A stretch of DNA of 64,000 nt, taken from Mucilaginibacter celer. Its GTDB lineage: Bacteria > Bacteroidota > Bacteroidia > Sphingobacteriales > Sphingobacteriaceae. Below, in pieces: positions 34,751-44,302 of the stretch (its first letter is position 1; each line of letters starts with the position of its first letter). The position numbers and the translations under genes are program-made. The notes beneath the pieces are model-generated. The model had not been told where the DNA came from. It saw nothing but the letters and a program-made list of their open reading frames with translations, and ran no database searches. Location of the stretch: assembly GCF_003576455.2 (NCBI RefSeq), contig NZ_CP032869.1:1302001-1366000 (forward strand), in the 5' to 3' direction.

Positions 34751-35674
34751 ATGAAATTCCTTTTTTTCTTTTTGCTGTTATTTGCAACGCAAATTGTCTC
34801 TGCCAATACCATCGACGATTTGAAAACCAATGCTGATGTTGCGCGGTTTGTATTCGCCATAGCAAAAAAACAAAATAAAATCAGGAAGGGAGATGTGATC
34901 ATTTTACCCGCAGATTCGTTGTTTGCAAACAACGGCTGTTACCAGGAAGCCCATAAAATGAATTGTAAAACCTGGGAAAAGGCGGATTTTAACAATGACG
35001 GGAAAACTGATTTGTTAGTGTACGTTGTTTGGAAGGATGATAATACGAGTTTGCTGGCTGTAATTGACAATGGTGATGATACTTTTAAGCCGGTATATGT
35101 TATCAGAAAATATCTTGGCCTTCTGCCCGATTTTCCGTTGGCAAAACCTATGATGATTAACGGAACGCAGATGCTGCTTTATCGAGCATGTTCTGGTGGT
35201 GATCCTTCATTTAAGAAAACCAAGGGCGCGCAGGCAACAGATACGCTGATTTTTAAGTTTGGTAACTTTATCGAATATAACCCAAAACCCTCAACTGCTG
35301 CAATTACCGGCGTGCACGTTGAAACTACCATGTGTTTTGGAACATGCCCTGTATTTAAGCTTGATGTAGCGGCAGATGGAACGACCACGTATACAGCAAC
35401 CAAATACAACCCCGAAACCGGGGTTTTTACAGGAACAATTGATCAGGAAAAATTAACCCAAATACTGTCATTAATTAACTATATCGACGTGCAAAAGCTT
35501 GATAATAACTATAGCGTAGATTGGACGGACGATCAGACTATCAAACTTAAGGTACAATTTGCCGATGGTTCGGTTAAGGAGATTACTGATTATGGAATGC
35601 AGGGTACTTATGGTTTACGTTATTTGTATCAAATATTTTTTGGGTTGAGGGCAGGGCAAACCTGGTATGAATAA
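34751..35674 (+). CDS. Secreted protein with DUF6438 domain
   Basis: A 307-residue exported protein (signal peptide MKFLFFFLLLFATQIVSA). The N-terminal half has a FG-GAP-like calcium loop (KADFNNDGKTDLLVYV, about 76-91). The C-terminal half (about 185-305) begins VHVETTMCFGTCPVFKLDV, the Cys-phi-Gly-x-Cys-Pro signature of DUF6438, and ends with a repeat-like beta region. The two Cys may form a disulfide. Function unknown. It stands alone, convergent with the SRPBCC gene. Confidence 0.65.
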   Translation: MKFLFFFLLLFATQIVSANTIDDLKTNADVARFVFAIAKKQNKIRKGDVIILPADSLFANNGCYQEAHKMNCKTWEKADFNNDGKTDLLVYVVWKDDNTSLLAVIDNGDDTFKPVYVIRKYLGLLPDFPLAKPMMINGTQMLLYRACSGGDPSFKKTKGAQATDTLIFKFGNFIEYNPKPSTAAITGVHVETTMCFGTCPVFKLDVAADGTTTYTATKYNPETGVFTGTIDQEKLTQILSLINYIDVQKLDNNYSVDWTDDQTIKLKVQFADGSVKEITDYGMQGTYGLRYLYQIFFGLRAGQTWYE

Positions 35675-35707
35675 TACCATCGCTGATATACCGGTAGGAA
35701 AGTTCAT

Positions 35708-36124
35708 TTACCTGGCATAATGCTCCTTAAGTGCCTTTAATCCATCCTCATAAATACCCTGAAAAAGTGCAACCACCTCATCTTCGGTAGTATTTACCGG
35801 TACGAAATCACCAAACCACTCCACGCGGCAACTATTGCCGGTTTCTCCTGTCCTAACCCGTAAGGTGGAATAGTAGTCTTTAACAGGGAACGGAGCCTGC
35901 AAAATATGGTAAGTATAGCTGCGTTCTGTTTCATCAAAAGCCATCAGGCGTTCAATAATTACACCTCCTTCAGGGTTGGCGAGGTGACGTACCCGGCCGC
36001 CTTCCTGCAGTTCTGAATGCGGAATGTAGGGTAGCCAGTCGGGCAGGGAGTTAAAGCCGCCAATTAGTTGCCAAACCTCATTTGCCGTTACAGGGATTTC
36101 GATAAATGCTGATGCCGTTGCCAT
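35708..36124 (-). CDS. SRPBCC-family (polyketide cyclase-like) protein
   Basis: A 138-residue START/Bet v1-fold protein with the usual opening (ASAFIEIPVTANEVWQLIGGFNSLPDWLPYI seen as IPVTANEVWQLIGGFNSLPDW) and the central beta strands (YTYHILQAPFPVKDYYSTLRV). Binds small hydrophobic ligands in general; the ligand here is unknown. It follows an aldo/keto reductase on the same strand after 18 bases, so the two are an operon. Confidence 0.8.
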   Translation of the reverse strand: MATASAFIEIPVTANEVWQLIGGFNSLPDWLPYIPHSELQEGGRVRHLANPEGGVIIERLMAFDETERSYTYHILQAPFPVKDYYSTLRVRTGETGNSCRVEWFGDFVPVNTTEDEVVALFQGIYEDGLKALKEHYAR

Positions 36125-36142
36125 AAATAGTTTGTTTAATGG

Positions 36143-37159
36143 TTATTTGTTATTGGAAGGAACCGGCGCCGATGCGTTAATCAGGTTATGTGCCCGCAAT
36201 TGCTGCCAAAACTCGGTGGGGATGGTGGCGTTAAGCGCCTCAATATCCTCGGCAATACGGCCCGGTTTACTCGAACCCGGGATGGCGGCTGCTACAGCCG
36301 GATTAGCCAGCGAAAACTGCAAACCTGCCGATTTCATACTTACGCCATACTCATCGGCAATGGCTTTAATTTTTGCAACCTTGTTTAACATTTCGGGCGT
36401 AGCGGGAGCATATTCAAAATGCGTACCGCCAACCAACACTCCCGAACTGTAGGGGCCGCCGGCTACTATGCTTAAACCTTGCCGCAATGCTTCGGGCATC
36501 AGCCTTTGCAAAGCCCGGTCATGATCAAGTAATGAATACCGGCCGGCAAGCAAAAAGCCATCGGGATGAGTGTTTTCGAGTGCCATGATAATTTCGATGG
36601 GCTCAACACGATTTACGCCGAGGCCCCATGCCTTAATAACGCCCTCATCGCGTAGTTTATCAAGCACCCTGAAAGCGCCCTTGCGGGCACTTTCAAACAT
36701 GCTTAGCCATTCATCTCCGTAAAAATCCTGGGCCACATCATGTACCCATACAATATCCAGGTGGTCGGTTTGCAGCCGTTTCAGGCTGTCGTCTATCGAG
36801 CGCAGAGTGGCATCACCAGAGTAATCATTCACTATTTTGTTAGGGCGGCCATATTTAAAAATTTCTCCCTTTTCGCCCAGGTCACGGGCATTCACATCCT
36901 CCACCTCGTCAAGAATAATACGGCCCACTTTGGTGCTGATCACAAATTCGTTACGGGGATATTGAGCTAATACATGTCCCAATCGTATTTCAGATAGTCC
37001 GGCTCCATAAAAAGGGGCTGTATCAAAATAACGGATGCCCTGGTTCCAGGCTTCTTCTACGGTGGCAAATGCCTCCTCTTCGGGAATATTTCTGAACATG
37101 TTGCCCAGCGGCGCAGTTCCAAAACCTATTTTACCGGGTAGTATATCTTTTATCTTCAT
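36143..37159 (-). CDS. Aldo/keto reductase
   Basis: A 338-residue NAD(P)H oxidoreductase with TIM-barrel fold. Catalytic residues seen: Asp and Tyr in YFDTAPFYGAGLSE, Lys in FVISTKVGR, His in VWVHDVAQDF. The cofactor-binding end reads AAIPGSSKPGRIAEDIEAL. The sequence resembles the D-threo-aldose 1-dehydrogenase/L-fucose dehydrogenase or pyridoxal dehydrogenase branch, but I cannot fix the substrate. First gene of a two-gene unit with the SRPBCC protein. Confidence 0.85.
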   Translation of the reverse strand: MKIKDILPGKIGFGTAPLGNMFRNIPEEEAFATVEEAWNQGIRYFDTAPFYGAGLSEIRLGHVLAQYPRNEFVISTKVGRIILDEVEDVNARDLGEKGEIFKYGRPNKIVNDYSGDATLRSIDDSLKRLQTDHLDIVWVHDVAQDFYGDEWLSMFESARKGAFRVLDKLRDEGVIKAWGLGVNRVEPIEIIMALENTHPDGFLLAGRYSLLDHDRALQRLMPEALRQGLSIVAGGPYSSGVLVGGTHFEYAPATPEMLNKVAKIKAIADEYGVSMKSAGLQFSLANPAVAAAIPGSSKPGRIAEDIEALNATIPTEFWQQLRAHNLINASAPVPSNNK

Positions 37160-37455
37160 AGTTTTTCGAATTGTTATTTACTGATGGCGAAATTAGCATC
37201 AAACACGGGCAGCTAAAAATTAGGATATTTATAGGTATTATAGTTTATCTGATAGGTATGGCGGGAATAGAAATCAGGTTTTGTAATTCAGGTTGGGATA
37301 GATTAGAACTCCAAAGGCAATCATAGCCACCTGGCACCTTTGCGTGCTTAATTCTGCAACTTTTACTTTCTCTCCGTAAAACTTTTCTAAATAAATACCA
37401 TTTATCCTACAGCTGCAATTATATCTGCACCTTTGCAGCAAATACATTTACATAT

Positions 37456-39477
37456 ATGAATCGCCTGGCTAATTCAACTTCTCCATACTTGTTACAACAC
37501 GCCAATAACCCGGTTAACTGGTATCCCTGGGGCAAGGAAGCCCTGGATAAGGCCAAAGCCGAAAATAAGCTCATTTTAGTGAGCATAGGTTACTCGGCCT
37601 GCCACTGGTGCCATGTAATGGAGCACGAGAGTTTTGAGGATGAATCGGTAGCGGCGGTAATGAATGAATATTTTGTTTGTATTAAGGTGGATAGGGAAGA
37701 GCGCCCAGATGTCGACCAGATTTACATGAGTGCCGTACAATTAATGAGCGGCCGCGGCGGCTGGCCCCTAAACTGCATCTGCCTGCCCGATCAGCGACCT
37801 ATTTACGGTGGTACCTACTTCCGTAAAAACGACTGGACTTCACTGCTGTTTAACCTTGCCGATTTCTACAATCAAAAACCTGAAGAAGCCGAGGATTACG
37901 CAGTGCGCCTAACCGAAGGCATCCAAAATTACGAATCGATAGAGTTTGTTGTAGCTCAGGCTCAATATGCAAAAAACGATCTCGAAACGATAGTAAATAA
38001 CTGGAAACGTTATTTTGATAAGCGGGAGGGAGGCAGCGGTAACGCACCCAAATTCCCGATGCCCAATAACTGGCAGGCTTTAATGCGTTATGCTTTTTTA
38101 ATGAAAGATGAGGAAGTTGCAGCGCAGGCTAAGCTCACGCTGCATAAAATGGCTTTCGGCGGTATTTATGATCATGTTGGCGGTGGTTTTGCCCGGTACT
38201 CGGTTGATGGTTTGTGGCATGTGCCGCATTTTGAAAAAATGCTGTATGATAATGCGCAGCTTATCAGTTTATATGCCGAAGCCTATACCTGGCAGCCTGA
38301 TGAACTTTACCGGCAGGTGGTTAATGAGATCATTACTTTCAGCACCCGCGAATTGATGTCGCCCGAATATGGTTTTTACTCGGCATTAGATGCAGACAGT
38401 GAAGGCAAGGAAGGAAAGTTTTACATCTTTACAAAAAAGGAGATTGAAGAAATTTTGGGTGATGAAGCAGGATTGTTCTGTATCTACTACAATATTACCG
38501 AAGATGGTAACTGGGAGGAAGAGGAGTCGAATGTTTTATTCCGTAAGGATAGTGATCAGGATCTGGCCCAAAAGTTAGGTTTATCGGTTGAGGAATTGCC
38601 TGGCAAAGTACATGCATCGCGCCAGAAAGTATTTGAGGCACGCAGCGTACGTGTAAGGCCCGGATTGGATAACAAGATCCTCGCCTCATGGAATGGCTTA
38701 ATGCTGAAAGGCCTTGCCGATGCTTACCGCACTTTTAATAAAAAAGAATATCTCGAACTTGCGCTGAATAACGCCGGTTTTATTTTAAATAACCTTGTTA
38801 GCCAAAATGGCAGGCTATCACGTATTTACAGCGCCGCAACGGCACAAGATAAACCCATTGCCTTTTTGGATGATTACGCCAATATCATCGATGGGTTGAT
38901 TGCTTTGTACGAAGTTACCTTTAATGAGCATTGGCTGCTGGAAGCCCGGAAACTGGCTAATTCCGCCCTGATTCATTATTACGATGAAAGCAAAGGCATC
39001 TTCTTTTTCACTGCCGATGATGATGAGCAGCTGATAGCCCGCAAATCGGAGATTATGGATGGGGTGATCCCGGCATCTAATTCGGTTATGGCGAGGGTGC
39101 TTAAAAAGTTAGGCTTGCTTTTTGATAACGAGGAGTACACAGAGGTTTCGGCGCAGCTGTTACGCAATGTAATGCCGCAATTGCCAAAGTATGGTTCGGC
39201 TTATTCAAATTGGGTAATGCTGTTGCTTGATGAGGTGTTTGGTGTAAACGAAATTGCCATCACCGGCAGTAATGCCGAAGCTTTTAGAAGGGAAATGGAA
39301 AATAATTACATCCCCAATAAAATTATGTTGGGCGGTAATAAAGGAAGTTTACCTTTGCTGCAGGATAAGTTTGGTGCATCAACACAAATTTTTATTTGTA
39401 AAGATAAAACCTGCGGATTACCTGCTAATAACCCGGCCGATGCCATACAAGAGGTTGAAGCCAGATTTTACAACTAA
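37456..39477 (+). CDS. YyaL/SSP411-type protein: thioredoxin-like domain plus (alpha/alpha)6 domain
   Basis: A 673-residue cytosolic protein of the DUF255/spermatogenesis-associated-20 family. The N-terminal thioredoxin-like domain has [14 protein letters not shown] near residues 48-61 (a CxxC pair) and RPDVDQIYM, followed by [12 protein letters not shown]. The rest is an (alpha/alpha)6 barrel related to N-acylglucosamine epimerases ([47 protein letters not shown]). Function in bacteria is not settled; a redox or sugar-related role is suggested by the folds. The downstream slyD gene starts 12 bases later, so they may be cotranscribed. Confidence 0.9.
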   Translation: MNRLANSTSPYLLQHANNPVNWYPWGKEALDKAKAENKLILVSIGYSACHWCHVMEHESFEDESVAAVMNEYFVCIKVDREERPDVDQIYMSAVQLMSGRGGWPLNCICLPDQRPIYGGTYFRKNDWTSLLFNLADFYNQKPEEAEDYAVRLTEGIQNYESIEFVVAQAQYAKNDLETIVNNWKRYFDKREGGSGNAPKFPMPNNWQALMRYAFLMKDEEVAAQAKLTLHKMAFGGIYDHVGGGFARYSVDGLWHVPHFEKMLYDNAQLISLYAEAYTWQPDELYRQVVNEIITFSTRELMSPEYGFYSALDADSEGKEGKFYIFTKKEIEEILGDEAGLFCIYYNITEDGNWEEEESNVLFRKDSDQDLAQKLGLSVEELPGKVHASRQKVFEARSVRVRPGLDNKILASWNGLMLKGLADAYRTFNKKEYLELALNNAGFILNNLVSQNGRLSRIYSAATAQDKPIAFLDDYANIIDGLIALYEVTFNEHWLLEARKLANSALIHYYDESKGIFFFTADDDEQLIARKSEIMDGVIPASNSVMARVLKKLGLLFDNEEYTEVSAQLLRNVMPQLPKYGSAYSNWVMLLLDEVFGVNEIAITGSNAEAFRREMENNYIPNKIMLGGNKGSLPLLQDKFGASTQIFICKDKTCGLPANNPADAIQEVEARFYN

Positions 39478-39489
39478 AAATAATTTATA

Positions 39490-39993
39490 ATGAAGATTGC
39501 ACCACAGCACGTAGTATCGTTAACCTACGATTTGTATGTTGACCGCGAAAACACCGGTACTGAAGATTTAGTAGAAAGTGCCACCCAGGAACAACCGCTA
39601 ACCTTTTTATTTGGTGCCGGCCAGATGCTGCCTAAATTTGAAGAAAACCTGAACACACTTTCAACCGGCGATAGCTATGAGTTTCGCCTGTCGCCCGAGG
39701 ATGCTTACGGCGTATATGATGAAGAGGCAGTAGCCAACCTGCCTAAAGAAATGTTTCAGGGTACCGAAATGCCTGAAATTGGCAGCGTTTTGCCTTTACA
39801 GGATAACCAGGGCCACCGTTTTCAGGCTGTAGTGGTTTCTATTGCCGAAGATGCCGTTATTGTTGATTTAAACCACCCTATGGCAGGCCAGGCTCTGCAT
39901 TTTAAAGGCGAAATTATTAATGTGCGCCCTGCTACCGATGAAGAGTTATCTCATGGCCACGCACATGGCCCGGATGGTCATCACCATCATTAA
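39490..39993 (+). CDS. SlyD-type FKBP peptidyl-prolyl isomerase
   Basis: A 167-residue FKBP prolyl isomerase/chaperone with the insert-in-flap form. Seen: PLTFLFGAGQMLPKFEENL, SPEDAYGVYDEEAV and VIVDLNHPMAGQALHFKGEI, the SlyD signature. A short His-rich tail (HGHAHGPDGHHHH) can bind nickel or other metals, as in SlyD. Cytosolic. Its transcript probably runs to the hairpin at 40223, since an inserted palindromic element separates the two. Confidence 0.9.
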   Translation: MKIAPQHVVSLTYDLYVDRENTGTEDLVESATQEQPLTFLFGAGQMLPKFEENLNTLSTGDSYEFRLSPEDAYGVYDEEAVANLPKEMFQGTEMPEIGSVLPLQDNQGHRFQAVVVSIAEDAVIVDLNHPMAGQALHFKGEIINVRPATDEELSHGHAHGPDGHHHH

Positions 39994-39999
39994 GTCCCC

Positions 40000-40222
40000 C
40001 AGCCCCCTGAAGGGAATAGCCGTCAATTTAAGATATCAAGCTTTTAAACTCCCCTCTTGAGAGGGGGCGCGATGGGAAAGAGCGAGAGCAGGGGTGTGTT
40101 ATACGAGCGATGACCTCGCGCAGAATAACACACCCCTCCACCCCTCTCAAGAGGGGAATCGCACAATTCCACCGCTTTTTGCTTAAGTTGACGGCTATGC
40201 CCTGAAGGGGGAGTATAAGAAA
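40000..40222. repeat. Nested inverted-repeat element between slyD and its terminator
   Basis: Outer arms: CCCTGAAGGGAATAGCCGTCAA (40007-40028) and its near complement TTGACGGCTATGCCCTGAAGG (about 40187-40207). Inside lies a second inverted repeat with arms CCCCTCTTGAGAGGGG (about 40052) and CCCCTCTCAAGAGGGG (about 40141) and a TGTGTTAT...ATAACACA inner stem. It looks like one small palindromic element inserted in another. Confidence 0.7.
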
Positions 40223-40262
40223 AAAAACGGCGGTTTTCAAAATTGAGAACCGCCGTTTTTTT
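40223..40262. terminator. Hairpin terminator with A/T tracts on both sides
   Basis: AAAAACGGCGGTT pairs with GACCGCCGTTTTT-like sequence (one mismatch and GU pairs) around a short AT loop, with T-runs after it. It would end the slyD transcript. Confidence 0.75.
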
Positions 40263-40274
40263 GTTTTATGATTC

Positions 40275-40555
40275 TGGTCGAAGTTTAGCGCAGCGTAACT
40301 TCGTCCTAAACTGTGTTAAGCTTTCAGCTTAACCTGGTAGTATTTTATCTGAAATGTTTCTGAATTTGACAGGCATTTATGCCTGGCTTCGGAAGCAGAA
40401 TGCTTCCGTCACTTTAGGACGAAGTTACGCTTTCAGCTTAACTTTAGCGTGTTTTACCTGGAGTGTTTTATTTAACAGGTATTTATATCTGGCTTCGGAA
40501 GCAGGATGCTTCCATCACTTTGGGACGAAGTTACGCTGTCGCTAAACTTAGTCCA
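40275..40555. repeat. Composite direct and inverted repeat, GGACGAAGTTACGC family
   Basis: Two direct copies (about 40368-40440 and 40475-40545) share ACAGGxATTTATxxCTGGC, TTCGGAAGCAG, ATGCTTCC and GGACGAAGTTACGC. The left end (40283-40315) carries the complement of the last part (GCGTAACTTCGTCCTAAA), so the whole region is flanked by inverted ends. No ORF inside that looks real. Confidence 0.65.
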
Positions 40556-40599
40556 GGATTCGGTTTTCCTATCGCGAATGCACATTAAAATCTATCGAC

Positions 40600-41379
40600 C
40601 TAATAAAACTCCAACCCGCCATCGCTCCTAAACGCACATTTAATAGCCACCCGGCAACTAACCGCCTCACCATTTACCGTTGCAGGCACAAATTCCTTAT
40701 CGGCCGGGTCGGGCACATCAACGCTCATGTTGAAAATTTTATGGTAGGTGGGGCCGCTGTATACATGTACCTTAAACGAAGCCAGTCTCCCCAGCGGGCT
40801 AACCAATAGTTCAATCATCCCAAAGGATACATTAGGGTTAAGGTTCGTCAAATCCTGCGGTAATTTAAACAGGTTTAAATAGGGCAGGTATCCATAAAAG
40901 CGCCCGCCAATTTTTAGCGGCTTACTCACCTTCGAGCTATCATTTAACGGTACATCAACAAAGTATTGCACGTTTGATGTACTGTCTTCCGGTGCCTCGT
41001 AGGTAATCTCGTTGGTATTGTAATTAAAATTTTGCACCAGGTTGCCTTGGTTATCAAAAAAATGCCAAACTCCTGTGCGTTTGCCGTTGGTATAATAGCC
41101 GCTGGCCAGGGCGTAGTTCTTTTGATAGATGGCCTGGTACAGCCCCTGCCGGGTATATTTATCGCTTTTAAGCACACTGTACCGTTCCTGAACGGAGTCG
41201 GTTAAGCGGTGCTTTTGAATCACCGTTTCGGGTTGGGGTTTAGTGGCTTCGGCTGGTTTGGTTTGGGCAAAAGCTATTCCGCAATAAAAAAATGATAACA
41301 GGATAATTACAAGAGTTCTCAATGCAGGTATTTTGATTTTTGTAAATATAAAGCAGCTTTTCAGATCTTCAAACACCAA
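40600..41379 (-). CDS. Exported TonB C-terminal-like protein with MORN-like segment
   Basis: A 259-residue protein. An N-terminal hydrophobic segment (IPALRTLVIILLSFFYCGIAFA, about 17-38) acts as signal or anchor. Then a stretch resembling toxin-antitoxin/MORN repeats (GYYTNGKRTGVWHFFDNQGN, about 97-116). The C-terminal 100 residues (VSFGMIELLVSPLGRLASFKVHVYSG...FVPATVNGEAVSCRVAIKCAF) fit the TonB C-terminal fold. It starts 8 bases after the stop of the outer-membrane protein gene, so the two form an operon. A true energy-transducing role is doubtful because the proline-rich spanner is missing. Confidence 0.65.
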   Translation of the reverse strand: MVFEDLKSCFIFTKIKIPALRTLVIILLSFFYCGIAFAQTKPAEATKPQPETVIQKHRLTDSVQERYSVLKSDKYTRQGLYQAIYQKNYALASGYYTNGKRTGVWHFFDNQGNLVQNFNYNTNEITYEAPEDSTSNVQYFVDVPLNDSSKVSKPLKIGGRFYGYLPYLNLFKLPQDLTNLNPNVSFGMIELLVSPLGRLASFKVHVYSGPTYHKIFNMSVDVPDPADKEFVPATVNGEAVSCRVAIKCAFRSDGGLEFY

Positions 41380-41387
41380 CCGTTAAA

Positions 41388-44174
41388 TTAACCACGGCCT
41401 CCGCGGCGGCCACCTCCGCCGCCAAAGTTTCCGCGGCCTCCGCCATTTCTCCCGCCTTGGGGCCTGCTTCCGGCAAATTTTTGTAGCCTTAAAGTAAAGC
41501 TCAGCATAAAATACCTGCCTAAGCGGTTGGTACGGGTATCAATTACCTGGTTGCCCGATACGGTACGTGTTATCCCCTTGTTCTCATCAAAAATATCAAA
41601 GGCCTGGAAACGGAGGGAGGCGATATGTTTGGCTAAAAACTGGTATTCAATATAGCTGCTCAGCAGGGTAGGGTTGGCCTTTACCGTGCTGCTGAAACCG
41701 TGATTAATGGTTTGGGTTAGGTTGTAACCCAATACCCAGCTGTAAAAAAAATAATTGCGGCCGTCAAGCCCCAAGGTCCAGGTTTGGGCATCGGTATTGA
41801 GGGATGATGGCAGGCTGTAGCGCGTGGTGTTGATGCTGTAGTTGGCGCTTACTTCGCTATCCATAATGCTATCCAGATCGAACCTTATTTTGGCCCCCTG
41901 GTTAAATACCCAGTTTTTACCTTCGTTGCGCTGGCTTTCAATATAGGATATGTTGTTACTGTAGCTGGCACCGCCGTTTAATGACACGGTGTACTTGCGC
42001 TCGGCAAAGGGTTTTGAAAATGAGTAGTTGCCGTTTACATTGTAAAAACCGTTGGTGTTGATATACCGGGTTTGCTGTATGGTATTGTTGCCTTTGGTTA
42101 AAGTACTATCGGTAATGGGCGAGGAGTTGGTTACTATCTTATTTTGCGTTTCGGCAAATGAAACGCTGGTAAACAGCGAATTACCGCTGGCAATATCAAA
42201 CTGGTTGTACCGTACGTTGAAACTGTTGGTAAACTCGGGCTTTAAATTAGGGTTACCATACACCCGGTTTTGCGGGTTGGAGTAATCGGGTTGTATTTGC
42301 AGCTGGGCAAATGAAGGCTGCGCGTTTGATCCGCTGTAGTTGAATGAAAATGAATGATTTTTTGAAAAATTATAAATAAACCTGGCGGTAGGGATAATAT
42401 TAAACGTGTTTGTAGTGGTATGAAAATTATGCGATTCGCCATCAAGTTTGGATGGCTGTACCGCCAAACCCAGCGTATAATTATACTTAGGCTGCACCCC
42501 GCGAAGGTTTAAGCCGATGCGGTTGGTAATAAACTGGTAATTATACAAGGTGCTGAGCGAATCAACATAAATTTGATTGCCCGTTATCGGGTCAACCCGG
42601 TAATTGTAACGGTTATTATCTGTATTCGAGTAATTGTAGCTGTAGTTGGTTTCGAGGTAGGTGGTTTTCGCTATCGGTTCGATGTATGAAATATGCACAC
42701 CCACCCGCTGTGACTGGTTATCTGAATTGATCTGCTGAAACAATTTGGTGGTGGCGGTATCCTGGTGTGTCGTATATTGATCGTTTAGTCCCTGGTCGTT
42801 TTTGGAGTAGCTTACATTGGCATTGATGCTAAAATTACGCCCGCGTTTATGAAACTTGTGGTTATACAACACATTGAGGCTGCCCGTTTGCGATGAGTTG
42901 TTGGTAAGCGCCAGCTCGTTACCGGTAACCAGTGTTTGGTTGCGGGTATTACTGAAGGTATCGGTACTCATATTTTCGGCCGTGGCGTACGAGAAGCCTG
43001 GGTTAATTTTGATGTAGTTGGATGTATCTATCTTGTATTCAATATTAAAATCAAACCGGTGGTTAATACCATGGTTATGATTGGCGCTGTTATCCATATT
43101 GATGATACTGCCCGATTGAAACAGGTTTTGCTGCACGGTGGTGCTGTTAACATCTCTGTCTTTATCAGCAAAGCTGTAACTGCCGTATACAGTTACCTTT
43201 TTGCTCCAGTCGTCGCGGTAATTGGTGCCTATTGATCGGTTGGTGGTAATGCCGTTGGCCGTGCTTACACCGCCGGCGCTGCCGCCGCCACCACCTCCGC
43301 CACGGCCCGCCCTGCCACCTCCGCCACCGCTGCTGCCAAGGTTAAAACTGTTGGTATTGTTATTATTCCAGGTGCCTATCAGGGCCAGCTGCCGGGCATC
43401 ATAAAATGAATTGGCTGATAGGCGCGCCTGGTACTTATCGTCATTACCAACGCCAACGCTGCCCTGGCCAAAATTACCCTTGTTTTTTCCTTTTTGTATG
43501 GTAATGTTCAGGATCTTATCCGGGTCGCCGGTTTTGATGCCGGTTAGGTTGGCCTGGTCGCCGTAGTCGTCAATCACCTGTATGTTTTCTACTATGTCAG
43601 CAGGCAGGTTTTGGGTGGCCGTTTGTACATCGCCGGTAAAATAATCCTTGCCGTTTACGCGCACTTTGGTAACCTGTTTGCCGTGGGCGGTTACGTTGCC
43701 ATCCTTGTCAACGGTTACGCCGGGTAGTTTTTTCAACAAATCCTCAACCGGCGAACCTTCACGCACCTTGTAGGCGCTTGCTTTATATTCAACCGTGTCT
43801 TCTTTTATGGTGATGGGGATTACTGCCGAAACCACCACTGTGTTCAGCATATTGGTTTGCACTTTAACCTTTATGGGGTCGAGCTTAATGGGTTTGGTAT
43901 CGTTATCCATTACATACTTCCTGCTGAGGGGCTGATAACCGATACCGCTGATGGTTATCTTAAAGTTTTTTGAAACAACGGCGGGGAAAAAGAACGCACC
44001 GCCCGCACCGCTGGCCACTACCACGCTATCTTTATCCGAAGTGAGTTTTACCGTTAGGCCGGGTACGGCGCCAACACTATCTACAACAGTTCCGTGCACC
44101 TCCCGGGTTTGCTGGCCGTAGGCTGCAGATAAAAAAAGAAAAGATAGTAGCGCGAGCAGTAAGTGTTTTTTCAT
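41388..44174 (-). CDS. Outer-membrane beta-barrel protein, TonB-dependent receptor-like, Gly-rich
   Basis: A 928-residue outer-membrane protein. Order: signal peptide (MKKHLLLALLSFLFLSAAYG), carboxypeptidase-regulatory-like domain (about 25-105), plug-like domain (VEDLLKKLPGVTVDKDGNV near 145, NGKDYFTG near 175), then a long beta-barrel with alternating aromatic/polar strands ending MLSFTLRLQKFAG. This is the OMP_b-brl type rather than SusC. Unusual: a Gly/Arg-rich plug-barrel loop near 285-300 and a C-terminal tail of about 25 residues made only of Gly, Arg, Asn and Phe after the barrel. Substrate unknown. Confidence 0.85.
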   Translation of the reverse strand: MKKHLLLALLSFLFLSAAYGQQTREVHGTVVDSVGAVPGLTVKLTSDKDSVVVASGAGGAFFFPAVVSKNFKITISGIGYQPLSRKYVMDNDTKPIKLDPIKVKVQTNMLNTVVVSAVIPITIKEDTVEYKASAYKVREGSPVEDLLKKLPGVTVDKDGNVTAHGKQVTKVRVNGKDYFTGDVQTATQNLPADIVENIQVIDDYGDQANLTGIKTGDPDKILNITIQKGKNKGNFGQGSVGVGNDDKYQARLSANSFYDARQLALIGTWNNNNTNSFNLGSSGGGGGRAGRGGGGGGGSAGGVSTANGITTNRSIGTNYRDDWSKKVTVYGSYSFADKDRDVNSTTVQQNLFQSGSIINMDNSANHNHGINHRFDFNIEYKIDTSNYIKINPGFSYATAENMSTDTFSNTRNQTLVTGNELALTNNSSQTGSLNVLYNHKFHKRGRNFSINANVSYSKNDQGLNDQYTTHQDTATTKLFQQINSDNQSQRVGVHISYIEPIAKTTYLETNYSYNYSNTDNNRYNYRVDPITGNQIYVDSLSTLYNYQFITNRIGLNLRGVQPKYNYTLGLAVQPSKLDGESHNFHTTTNTFNIIPTARFIYNFSKNHSFSFNYSGSNAQPSFAQLQIQPDYSNPQNRVYGNPNLKPEFTNSFNVRYNQFDIASGNSLFTSVSFAETQNKIVTNSSPITDSTLTKGNNTIQQTRYINTNGFYNVNGNYSFSKPFAERKYTVSLNGGASYSNNISYIESQRNEGKNWVFNQGAKIRFDLDSIMDSEVSANYSINTTRYSLPSSLNTDAQTWTLGLDGRNYFFYSWVLGYNLTQTINHGFSSTVKANPTLLSSYIEYQFLAKHIASLRFQAFDIFDENKGITRTVSGNQVIDTRTNRLGRYFMLSFTLRLQKFAGSRPQGGRNGGGRGNFGGGGGRRGGRG

Positions 44175-44302
44175 AGTTTAGGGTCAATTTAGGGTATTGA
44201 ACTTTAAAGTTTAATGAAGGTTTAATGATTTAACCCTATGTAATACTAATGTTGCAGTAATTGTAGCTTAGTGCTCAGCCTTGTACTATTTTATCATTAA
44301 AT

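Noticed and set aside
43222..43404. Proline-rich plus-strand ORF
   Set aside because: Antisense shadow of the Gly-rich loop of the outer-membrane protein.
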